The translations under genes and the position numbers were made by a program. Shown one piece after another: positions 31,172 through 37,846 of a stretch of DNA of 37,846 nucleotides (the first letter of the stretch is position 1; each line of letters begins with the position of its first letter). Under the pieces are notes generated by a model. It was not told where the DNA came from and ran no database searches. It saw nothing but the letters and a program-made list of their open reading frames with translations. Origin of the DNA: Actinomadura formosensis NBRC 14204 (lineage in GTDB: Bacteria > Actinomycetota > Actinomycetes > Streptosporangiales > Streptosporangiaceae); assembly GCF_001552155.1 (NCBI RefSeq), contig NZ_BCQQ01000063.1:1-37846 (forward strand), given 5' to 3'.

Positions 31172-31753
31172 ATGACTGTGATGGTTCATGAGCCTCTGTC
31201 GCACGGAGACGATGACGTCGTCCTGGAAGGTTTCCTCGCCCTCGACACCCCGGAGGGCTTCCGAGCCGAACTGATCGACGGAGAGATCGTCGTGTCACCA
31301 CCCCCCGGCAGCAGGCACGAGCGGAACATGGCCAGGATCAACCGCCAGGTCACGCTGTGCAGTTCGACCGCGTTCGACTTCTCCGGCAACATGGGCCTGG
31401 TCCTGCCCGGCGACGGCGGCCTCCCGAGTTACGTCATCCCGGACGGTACGTTCGCCCCCCTCGACCTGGACGTCTACGACAACGAAGATTCGTGGTCGGA
31501 GCCGGACGGCATCGCCATGGTCGTCGAAGTGACGTCCTCGAAACCGGGGCCTGATCGCGAGGCCAAGCGGTACGGATACGCGCGGGCGGAGATCCCGCTG
31601 TACTTGCTGGTGGACCGGGACGAGAAGCAAGCGGTGCTGTTCAGCCAGCCGGACGGCAAGGACTATACGAGCATCGACCGGGCGCCCTTCGGGAAGGGCT
31701 TGGCGCTCCCGGAGCCGTTCGGGTTCGAACTGGACACGTCCGAGTTCGTCTAA
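31172..31753 (+). CDS. Uma2 family (DUF820) PD-(D/E)XK endonuclease-fold protein
   Basis: 193 residues, typical for Uma2, a restriction-endonuclease-like fold that is multi-copy in actinomycetes and cyanobacteria and has no firmly known role. The nuclease motif is visible: Glu in RAELIDGEIVVSPPP, PD in VIPDGTFAPLDL, EVTSS (E-x-T/S) in AMVVEVTSSKPG and a later KRYGYA. ATG 31172 has AGGAAGGGAG upstream. It is followed by a strong hairpin at 31758. Confidence 0.88.
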   Translation: MTVMVHEPLSHGDDDVVLEGFLALDTPEGFRAELIDGEIVVSPPPGSRHERNMARINRQVTLCSSTAFDFSGNMGLVLPGDGGLPSYVIPDGTFAPLDLDVYDNEDSWSEPDGIAMVVEVTSSKPGPDREAKRYGYARAEIPLYLLVDRDEKQAVLFSQPDGKDYTSIDRAPFGKGLALPEPFGFELDTSEFV

Positions 31754-31757
31754 GACG

Positions 31758-31792
31758 CCAGAGGGCGGCCGGTTTCACCGGCCACCGTCTGG
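31758..31792. terminator. Bidirectional hairpin terminator
   Basis: An inverted repeat with inner perfect stem GGCCGGT/ACCGGCC (31767-31773 and 31777-31783), loop TTC, and matching outer arms CCAGA/TCTGG. It lies 4 bases after the Uma2 stop and 20 before the convergent sbnB end. No T-tract, as is common in this GC class. Confidence 0.75.
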
Positions 31793-31812
31793 GTTCGTCC
31801 GGCCGGATGGGG

Positions 31813-32838
31813 TCAGCCGTAGCGCTTGAGGTCGTGGAAGAAGTCGGGGACGGTGTGCAGGGCGCCTGACGACGCGACCTGGTCGTACACGTAGCGGGCC
31901 ACCGCCAGGTCAAGGACGCCGAGGCCGAACGGGGAGAAGACCACCGGCTTGTCGGCGGGCGGGGTGGTGGCGCCGGTGAGGACGTCGTAGAGGGTGCCGG
32001 CGACGAAGTCGCGGTGGCCGGTCTGCTGCTCGGCCAGGTGCGGGGACGTGTTGGCCTTCATGCAGTGCTCGACGTCGTCCACCACGTTGTACGACGACAG
32101 GACGATCTCGGGGGAGAGGTCCCGCAGCGACACGTGCAGGACGAGGGGGTTGTGCGTGAACCAGGCCGGGTCGGTCACGTGGGGTTCGCCGGCGACGGTC
32201 GCGAAGACGACCAGGTCCGAAGCGCGGATCAGCGACTCCGCCGACTCGTGGATCGTGATCTCGCCCTTCTCCGAACGCTCCAGGTAGCCCTTGAAGCCCT
32301 CGGCGTGCTCGCGGGAGAGGTCGTGAATGCCCAGTTCGTCGAACGTGAAGCCGTTGCCCGCCAGGTAGGTGTGGATGTAGCGGGCGATGAGGCCCACGCC
32401 GACGAAGCCGATGCGGCGGGGGCGGTCGCCGCGCGCATCGGCGAGGGCGGCGGCGGCGAGGGCGGCGGACGCGGCGGTGCGCGCGGCGGAGATGATCGAG
32501 CTCTCCAGGCACGCGAACGGGTAGCCGGTCTCGGCGTCGTTGAGGATCAGCACGGCGGACGCGCGCGGGACGCCGTTGGCGACGTTCCCGGGGAAGCTGG
32601 AGATCCACTTGATGCCGTGCACGCCGACGTCGCCCTTGACCGAGGCGGGCAGCGCGATGATCCGGTCGGCCGGACGGTCCGGGAACCGCAGGAAGTAGGA
32701 GTCCGGGTTGACGGTCTGCCCCTCGCCGTGCAGCCGGTAGGCCGCCTCGACCATCCGGGTGACCTCCGCCTCGCGCCCCGCGACCGCGTCGTGGACCTGG
32801 GCGCCGGAGATCACGGCGAAAGCGGGGACCTGGCTCAT
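31813..32838 (-). CDS. sbnB: 2,3-diaminopropionate biosynthesis protein SbnB
   Basis: 341 residues of the ornithine cyclodeaminase/mu-crystallin family, SbnB branch. SbnB oxidatively cleaves N-(1-amino-1-carboxyl-2-ethyl)-L-glutamate (ACEGA) with NAD+ to L-2,3-diaminopropionate and 2-oxoglutarate. The Rossmann dinucleotide site is GFVGVGLIARYIHTYL; substrate-side motifs GIKWISSFPGN and TSPHLAEQQTGH are typical. It follows sbnA by 27 bases and is translated from the same transcript (GGAG upstream of ATG 32838). The neighbouring NRPS genes are the probable users of the product. Confidence 0.9.
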   Translation of the reverse strand: MSQVPAFAVISGAQVHDAVAGREAEVTRMVEAAYRLHGEGQTVNPDSYFLRFPDRPADRIIALPASVKGDVGVHGIKWISSFPGNVANGVPRASAVLILNDAETGYPFACLESSIISAARTAASAALAAAALADARGDRPRRIGFVGVGLIARYIHTYLAGNGFTFDELGIHDLSREHAEGFKGYLERSEKGEITIHESAESLIRASDLVVFATVAGEPHVTDPAWFTHNPLVLHVSLRDLSPEIVLSSYNVVDDVEHCMKANTSPHLAEQQTGHRDFVAGTLYDVLTGATTPPADKPVVFSPFGLGVLDLAVARYVYDQVASSGALHTVPDFFHDLKRYG

Positions 32839-32865
32839 GGTGCGAAACTCCGATTTCCTAGATGA

Positions 32866-33855
32866 TCAGGCGCCGAGAATAGCGGCGGCCGGGATATCGA
32901 GGTCGGGCAGCAGGTCGCCGAAGTGCTCGCGCAGCCAGCCCTCCTCGTAGATCGAGTCCAGATAGCGTTCGCCGAGATCGGGGGCGATGGCCACCGCGAC
33001 CGGGTCCTCGCCGGGGTACTTGGCCTCCAGCCAGCGCGCCGCGCCCGACACGACGGTGCCGGTGGAGCCGCCGAACAGGAACCCCCGCGACGCGAGCGCG
33101 TGCACGGTCCGGATCGTGTCCGGCTCGGCGACGTGCACGACGTCGTCGATGAACGATTCGTCCACCAGCGCGGGCCGGCTGCTGGTGCCGAGGCCGGGCA
33201 CCATCCGCCGCTCGGGGATGCCGCCGAACGTGACGGAGCCGACCGCGTCGACCGCCACGATCGTGACCGGACGATCATGTTCGCGGAAGTAGCGCGCGCA
33301 GCCCATCAAGGTGCCGGTCGTCCCGGCTCCGACGAAGAGAACCTCCAGGTCAGGGAACTCGCGGTCGATCGCCGGCGCGGTCCCGCGGTAGTGCGCCAGC
33401 CAGTTGTTGCGGTTGGCGTACTGGTTCAGCCACACGTACTGCCCGTCCGACTCGCAGAGGTTCCGGACGTAGCTGATGCGGCCCCCGAGGTAGCCGCCGT
33501 TGGCGTCCTTGGCGGACACGACGCGGACCTCGGCGCCGAGCGCCCGCATGACCCGCATCGACGCCGGGTTGCAGCGCGGGTCGGTGACGCACACGAACCT
33601 CAGTCCCCGGCTCGCGGCGATGAGGCTGAGCGCGATCCCGAGGTTGCCGGACGAGGACTCGACGATGATCGAGTCCGCGGTGAGCGCGCCCTCGCGTTCG
33701 GCCGCCTCCACCATCGCGGCGGCCGCCTTCAGTTTCACCGACCCCGCAAAATTGAATCCCTCGCATTTGAGGTACAGCGGACGGTCGATGACATGCCGCA
33801 GATCGACGTAAAGATCATCGACATTGAAATCCTGCGGCGAGGTGATTATCGGCAC
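32866..33855 (-). CDS. sbnA: 2,3-diaminopropionate biosynthesis protein SbnA
   Basis: 329 residues of the PLP fold-type II cysteine synthase family, SbnA branch. SbnA condenses O-phospho-L-serine with L-glutamate to ACEGA, the SbnB substrate. The Schiff-base lysine is in FNFAGSVKLKAAA (K41), the phosphate-binding loop is SSSGNLG, and the glycine-rich cofactor loop is GAGTTGTLMG. GTG 33855 fits family length and has GGGTGG nearby; an ATT/ATG further upstream would add an unrelated tail. First gene of a two-gene unit with sbnB; divergent from the adenylation gene across 236 bases. Confidence 0.9.
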   Translation of the reverse strand: MPIITSPQDFNVDDLYVDLRHVIDRPLYLKCEGFNFAGSVKLKAAAAMVEAAEREGALTADSIIVESSSGNLGIALSLIAASRGLRFVCVTDPRCNPASMRVMRALGAEVRVVSAKDANGGYLGGRISYVRNLCESDGQYVWLNQYANRNNWLAHYRGTAPAIDREFPDLEVLFVGAGTTGTLMGCARYFREHDRPVTIVAVDAVGSVTFGGIPERRMVPGLGTSSRPALVDESFIDDVVHVAEPDTIRTVHALASRGFLFGGSTGTVVSGAARWLEAKYPGEDPVAVAIAPDLGERYLDSIYEEGWLREHFGDLLPDLDIPAAAILGA

Positions 33856-33977
33856 GCTGCCACCCTGAAATGAAGAAACAATTCCCTCATCTTCCCCCGA
33901 GTTCGCCGCGGGCTTCGCGCCGAGCCATGGCGAGGCATCACCGTACCTGCGCCCATCTTCCCCCCGCAACCCCTTCT

Positions 33978-33989
33978 TACCGGTCGGTA
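33978..33989. promoter_or_regulatory. Inverted repeat TACCG-GT-CGGTA in sbnA/adenylation divergent promoter
   Basis: Perfect five-base arms around a two-base centre, about 110 bases before the adenylation start and 120 before sbnA. Its core ACCGGTCGGT is identical to ten bases of the TetR-type operator at 12786-12799, so it is a candidate TetR-family site. Chance identity cannot be excluded. Confidence 0.4.
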
Positions 33990-34091
33990 GTACACAATGT
34001 GCGGTGCCTTCTGGTCAACGCCGGACATAAGCTATGGCCTCCGCTTGTATTGCCGTTACAGCGGAGTGGTTCTAGATCGCGGAGAGTAATG

Positions 34092-35597
34092 ATGAGTGCT
34101 CGCGGACCCGTCGTGGACCGGCTGCTCCCCCTGACCGGGCTGCCCGCCCTGGACGTCCCCGCGGCGCAGGCCGAGCGGGCCCGTGAGCTGGCCGTACGGC
34201 ACGGCATGCGCGGTGAGCGGGACGTCGACCTCGCCGACCCGGTCATCACCCGGGTGGAGCGGTTCGCCGCCGAGCGCGATCGTCCGGCCGTGACCGACGG
34301 GTACCGTGCGCTGTCCTACGCCGAACTGGCCGCCGAGGCCCGCCGCCTGGCCGCGCTGCTGGAGGCGGAGGGCGTCGAGCCCGGCACGGTCGTCGGCGTC
34401 GGCGGCGAGCGCCGCGCCACCGTCATCGCCGCGTTCCTCGCGATCGAGCTGATCGGCGCCCTGTACGTGCCGGCGGACGAGACCTGGCCGGCCGGGCGCG
34501 TCCGCGACGTCCTCGCCCAGGCGGGCGCGTCCGTGCTGGTCACGGTGGACGAAGCCACCGCGCCCGCGCTGCTGGAGGGGGCCGCGGAGGCCGGGTGCCG
34601 CGTCGTCCCGGCGGCCCGGGCCGAAGCCCTTGAACCGTGGCGGAGGGAACCCCGCCCGGCCGCCCTCGACCAGCCCCGGTACGTCCTGTTCACCTCGGGT
34701 TCCACGGGCCGTCCCAAGGGTGCGGTCGTCGAGCACCGGGGCATGCTCAACCACCTCTGGGCGAAGATCATCGACCTGGAGCTGACCGGCGCGGACGTCG
34801 TCGCGTTCACCGCCCCGCTCGGCTTCGACATCTCGATCTGGCAGATGCTGTGCCCGCTGCTGCTCGGCGGCCGGATCGACGTGATCGGCGACGGCGTCGC
34901 GCACGACCCGGCCGCGTTCGCCCGCGCGGTGGACGAGCAGGGCATCACGGTCGTCGAGCTCGTCCCGACCATGGTCAGGCACCTGCTGGACGACCTGACC
35001 CCCGGTTCGCTCACCGGTCTGCGGTGGATGATCGCCACGGGCGAAGAGCTGCCCGCCGAGCTGTCGCGCCGCTGGCTGGAGGCGATGCCGCACGCCCGGC
35101 TGCTCAACGCCTACGGCCCGACCGAGTGCTCCGACGACGTCACCCACCACACCGTGACGGCCGGTGACCTGGACCTTCTCCGCCTCCCGATCGGCACCCC
35201 GATCGTCAACGCGTGCTTGTACGTGCTCCGCGAGGACGGCGGCGGAGGCTGGGCGGCCTGCGACATCGGCGAGACCGGTGAGCTGTTCGTCGGCGGGGTC
35301 GTCGTCGGCCGCGGCTACCTCGGCAACGACGAGCGGACCCGCGAGTCCTTCTACCGCGACCCGTTCGACCCCTCGTCGCCGACCGGCCGCCTGTACCGGA
35401 CGGGCGACGCGGTGAAGCTGCTGCCGGCGGGCGCGGGCGGCGAGGACCGTCCCACCCTGCAGTACCTGGGCCGCGTCGACCGCCAGGTCAAGATCGCCGG
35501 GGTGCGGATGGAACTGGGCGAGATCGAGGCGGTGCTCCAGCGGCACCCGGCGGTGGGGGCCGCCGCGGTGGTCGTGCACGAGTACCCGTCCCGCTGA
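34092..35597 (+). CDS. Stand-alone NRPS-type adenylation protein, missing the A9/A10 end
   Basis: 501 residues. Amino-acid-adenylating domain: a 57-residue N-terminal lead, A1 LSYAEL (74-79), A3 FTSGSTGRPKGA (200-211), A4 FDISIW (245-250), A5 NAYGPTE (339-345), A6 GELFVGGVVVGRGYLGN, A7 YRTGD and A8 GRVDRQVKIAG with VRMELGEIE (460-479). It stops 23 residues later, before A9 and before the A10 NGK lysine loop; no carrier domain is present and no further coding is visible downstream. Pocket residues by alignment to PheA are D246, I247, W250, E289, I314, T316, A340, D348, D349, acidic, as expected for a substrate with a second amino group. ATG 34092 (ATG ATG pair) has GGAGAG upstream. It probably activates diaminopropionate; activity without A10 is uncertain. 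Confidence 0.85.
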   Translation: MSARGPVVDRLLPLTGLPALDVPAAQAERARELAVRHGMRGERDVDLADPVITRVERFAAERDRPAVTDGYRALSYAELAAEARRLAALLEAEGVEPGTVVGVGGERRATVIAAFLAIELIGALYVPADETWPAGRVRDVLAQAGASVLVTVDEATAPALLEGAAEAGCRVVPAARAEALEPWRREPRPAALDQPRYVLFTSGSTGRPKGAVVEHRGMLNHLWAKIIDLELTGADVVAFTAPLGFDISIWQMLCPLLLGGRIDVIGDGVAHDPAAFARAVDEQGITVVELVPTMVRHLLDDLTPGSLTGLRWMIATGEELPAELSRRWLEAMPHARLLNAYGPTECSDDVTHHTVTAGDLDLLRLPIGTPIVNACLYVLREDGGGGWAACDIGETGELFVGGVVVGRGYLGNDERTRESFYRDPFDPSSPTGRLYRTGDAVKLLPAGAGGEDRPTLQYLGRVDRQVKIAGVRMELGEIEAVLQRHPAVGAAAVVVHEYPSR

Positions 35598-35648
35598 AAT
35601 ATCACGCTCCGTAATCAGATTGGCCCGATCCGGTCGTCAACCTTTGTC

Positions 35649-35672
35649 GTCCGGCGGGCGTCGCCGCCGGAC
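35649..35672 (+). terminator. Hairpin after the adenylation gene
   Basis: Perfect 9-bp stem GTCCGGCGG/CCGCCGGAC with loop GCGTCG, 51 bases after the stop. No T-tract follows, so termination is plausible but not certain. Confidence 0.6.
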
Positions 35673-35770
35673 CGTGCCGGGACGCCCATCGGACATTTTG
35701 TCACTCCCGTTAGCAATGGGACGGGTCAAGTTCTACTTTCGAGGGGATTGCGAGGCATGTGACAGGCTGG

Positions 35771-35799
35771 TTGACTGTGACTCCGCTACTCCTGAGTAG
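35771..35799 (+). promoter_or_regulatory. Possible NRPS promoter with inverted repeat
   Basis: TTGACT (35771-35776) is spaced 18 bases from AGTAGA. The spacer carries CTACTC-CT-GAGTAG (35786-35799), perfect six-base arms, so a regulator could sit over the -10. The leader to the NRPS start would be about 240 bases. Confidence 0.4.
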
Positions 35800-36048
35800 A
35801 ACGTGGGTCGAGAGCGGTTCCAGTCGAAAGCGGAAAGTGACGGCGCTCTGCATGGGTGAGGGCACGGGGCGTTGACTCCGGGATATCGCGGGCCGGTCGC
35901 GTTCCCCGTGGAGACTCGGGGTGAAAGGGGACGGGGAAAGCCCGATCAGTTCTGTGGTCACTCTCTTTGATTTTCCGCCCGCCGGCGCCTCGCCGGTTCC
36001 GATGCCGGGCGTAAAGAAAACCCTCTTCGACCGGGAAAGTGCCGCTTG

Positions 36049-37846
36049 ATGTCCACCGAGTTCGTTCCTCTTTCGGCCGCTCAGCAGAGCGTCTGGTACG
36101 CGCAGCAGCTGGCGCCCGAAACGCCGATCCACATCGCGCAGTACATCGAGATCGAGGGACCGCTCGACCACGAGCTGTTCGACCGGGTGGCGCGGATCGG
36201 CGCGCACGAGGTGCTCGCGATGAACGCCCGGCTGACCGAGCTGGACGGTGTCCCGCACCAGGTCCTCGACCCGGACGCGAGCGTGTCGATCCCGCTTGTG
36301 GACCTGTCCGGGGAGCCCGACCCGGACGCCGCCGCGCGGGCGTGGATGCGGGAGCGGATGGCGGCGCCGCTGCCGCTGGACGCCGAGCGGCTGTTCATGA
36401 CGGCCCTGCTGCGGCTCTCCCCGGACCTGCACCGGTGGTTCATCCGCGCGCACCACGTGATCCAGGACGCCATCAGCGGCTCGCTGATCAGCCGCCGCGC
36501 CGCGGAGGTCTACACCTCGCTGGCGAACGGCGGCGAGTACGTGCCGGCGGAACTGGGCGACTACCGCAGGGTCCTCGCCGAGGAGGCGGCGTACCGGGCG
36601 TCGGAGAAGTTCGACCGCGACCGCGCCTACTGGACGGAACGGTTCGCCGACCGGCCGGTCGCGGTGTCGCTGTCGGAGGAGATGGCCGAGCCGACCGCCG
36701 ACTACCTGAGCCGGATCACCGTCATCCCGCCCGGCCGGACCGCCGAGCTGGCCGCCGGGGCCCGCCGGCTGCGCACCGCGACACCGGGCCTCGCGATCGC
36801 CGCGACCGCCGCGTACGTGGCGCGGATGACGGGCACCGAGGACGTCATCCTCGGCCTCGCCGTCAGCGGCCGTACGACGCAGGTCGCGCTGGGCACCCCG
36901 GCGATGCTCGCGACGATCCTGCCGCTGCGGGTGCGGGTCCGCCCGGACATGACGGTGGACGGGCTGGTCCGCGCGGCGACCCGGGCGAGCGCGCGGGCGC
37001 TGCGCCACCAGCGCTACCGGCGCGAGGACCTGCTGCGCGACCTGAAGCTGCTGGGCGAGCGCCGCCGGCTGTACGGGCCGGTCATCAACATCATGGCCTA
37101 CGACTACCGGCTCGACTTCGCGGGCCTGCCGGCGCGGATGCACGCGATCACGACCGGGCCGATCGACGACCTGTCGGTCAACATCTACGACAACTTCGAC
37201 GGCACCGGCATGCGCGTCGACTTCGAGGCGCACCCGGACCTCTACACCGAGGACCAGGTCGACACGCATCTTGACCGTTACGTCCGGTTCCTACAGGCGC
37301 TCGGCGACGCCGACCCGGCCACGCCGCTCCGCGAGATCGAGCTGCTGGACGACGCCGAGCGGTCCCGCGTGCTGGACGAGTGGAACGACACGGTGCTGCC
37401 CGTCGAGCCGGCCGTCGTCCCCGACCTGTTCGAGGCGCAGGCGGCCCGCACCCCGGACGCCCCCGCCGTCACCCACGACGGCGTCACGCTCACCTACCGG
37501 GAGCTGGACGAGCGCGCCAGCCGCCTCGCCCGCCACCTGATCGGGCTCGGCGTCGGCGCCGAGGACTTCGTCGCCCTCGCCCTCCCGCGGAACACGGACC
37601 TGATCGTCGCGGCCCTCGCGGTGCTGAAGGCGGGCGCCGCCTACCAGCCGGTCGACCTGGCGTACCCGGCCGACCGCATCGCGTTCATGCTGGACGACGC
37701 GTCCCCGGCCTGCGTCATCACGACGTCCGGCGCCGACCTGCCCGGGACGACCCCCCGCGTCCTGCTGGACGGCCTCGACCTGGACGGCGTGCCCGCCACC
37801 GCCCCCGCCGACGAGGACCGCGTGCGGCCCCTCCGTCCGGGCAACG
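36049..37846 (+). CDS. Non-ribosomal peptide synthetase, condensation-adenylation (partial, runs off window)
   Basis: 599 codons are visible. A condensation domain fills about 1-440: C1 LSAAQQSVWYAQQL at the N-terminus and catalytic C3 as HHVIQDA (135-141), with His-His and Asp intact but the usual final Gly replaced by Ala. An adenylation domain starts near 460 (DLFEAQAARTPDAPAV, LTYREL, VLKAGAAYQPVD) and is cut by the window before the substrate-pocket motifs. A leading C domain means its first amide bond uses an acyl or aminoacyl group delivered from elsewhere, possibly by the stand-alone adenylation protein and a carrier. GGGAAAG lies nine bases before ATG 36049. Diaminopropionate supply from sbnA/sbnB makes a Dap-containing peptide or siderophore likely. 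Confidence 0.92.
   Translation, partial: MSTEFVPLSAAQQSVWYAQQLAPETPIHIAQYIEIEGPLDHELFDRVARIGAHEVLAMNARLTELDGVPHQVLDPDASVSIPLVDLSGEPDPDAAARAWMRERMAAPLPLDAERLFMTALLRLSPDLHRWFIRAHHVIQDAISGSLISRRAAEVYTSLANGGEYVPAELGDYRRVLAEEAAYRASEKFDRDRAYWTERFADRPVAVSLSEEMAEPTADYLSRITVIPPGRTAELAAGARRLRTATPGLAIAATAAYVARMTGTEDVILGLAVSGRTTQVALGTPAMLATILPLRVRVRPDMTVDGLVRAATRASARALRHQRYRREDLLRDLKLLGERRRLYGPVINIMAYDYRLDFAGLPARMHAITTGPIDDLSVNIYDNFDGTGMRVDFEAHPDLYTEDQVDTHLDRYVRFLQALGDADPATPLREIELLDDAERSRVLDEWNDTVLPVEPAVVPDLFEAQAARTPDAPAVTHDGVTLTYRELDERASRLARHLIGLGVGAEDFVALALPRNTDLIVAALAVLKAGAAYQPVDLAYPADRIAFMLDDASPACVITTSGADLPGTTPRVLLDGLDLDGVPATAPADEDRVRPLRPGN

Larger units (their letters stand above)
35598..36048. other. 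450-base AT-richer intergenic region before the NRPS gene
   Basis: No frame here continues the adenylation domain or shows codon bias, and stops are frequent. It holds a hairpin at 35649-35672, an inverted repeat at 35786-35799 within a possible promoter (TTGACT at 35771-35776), and a long leader before the NRPS ATG at 36049. GC is clearly lower than in the flanking genes. Confidence 0.6.

Noticed and set aside
33856..33969. In-frame N-terminal extension of SbnA
   Set aside because: Not family-like, and it would occupy the divergent promoter region; GTG 33855 fits family length.
1..37846. CRISPR arrays, tRNA, rRNA, insertion sequences
   Set aside because: No regularly spaced direct repeats, cloverleaf-like segments, transposase motifs or terminal inverted repeats were seen by eye; a covariance-model or profile search would be needed to exclude small RNAs.

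Overview
The window is very GC-rich, with G/C-biased third codon positions, GTG starts and GGAGG-type ribosome binding sites. It carries actinobacterial families: a PASTA-less Ser/Thr kinase, a PPOX/F420-type reductase, an LLM-class flavin enzyme, Uma2 and DUF2000. The host is almost certainly a filamentous actinomycete; a Streptosporangiales/Thermomonosporaceae (Actinomadura-like) origin is a guess. I saw no rRNA, tRNA, CRISPR array or intact insertion sequence.

Layout. (1) 1-4377: a Ser/Thr kinase (3' end outside the window) divergent from an unusual sigma-like/transmembrane/extracytoplasmic protein, then an alpha-methylacyl-CoA racemase closed by a textbook terminator. (2) 4385-11176: a catabolic island. 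DUF3830 protein, two paralogous maleate-isomerase/arylmalonate-decarboxylase-like proteins and a GntR/FCD repressor form one operon. A class III aminotransferase follows under its own promoter, and a D-2-hydroxyacid dehydrogenase/amidase pair is divergent. Matching GntR-type palindromes sit on the two promoter regions. (3) 11223-14370: an HtrA-like lipoprotein protease, a decayed phosphotriesterase pseudogene, a TetR regulator behind a perfect palindrome, and an LLM-class oxidoreductase.

(4) 14439-24335: a tightly packed six-gene minus-strand operon, the most striking part of the window. Its order is GrpE-like factor, lid-less Hsp70, large fibronectin-III-containing protein, soluble zinc-ribbon GTPase, GAP1-N2-type GTPase-associated protein, and membrane-anchored zinc-ribbon double-GTPase. 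Several junctions overlap by 1-4 bases. It looks like a chaperone-coupled GTPase switch at the membrane. Relatives have been predicted bioinformatically to act in bacterial conflict or stress, but I know of no function established for this gene set.

(5) 24530-31753: housekeeping and accessory genes: ACT-domain protein, PfkB kinase divergent from a class II aldolase, PPOX/F420 reductase, ADP-ribosylglycohydrolase, AraC regulator, DUF2000, acyl-CoA dehydrogenase, a small winged-helix-like protein and a Uma2 nuclease-fold protein. (6) 31813-37846: the start of a non-ribosomal peptide cluster. SbnB and SbnA homologues should make L-2,3-diaminopropionate. Divergent from them is a stand-alone adenylation protein whose pocket is acidic, as expected for a diamino acid, but which ends before motifs A9/A10. 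A condensation-adenylation NRPS follows and runs off the window.
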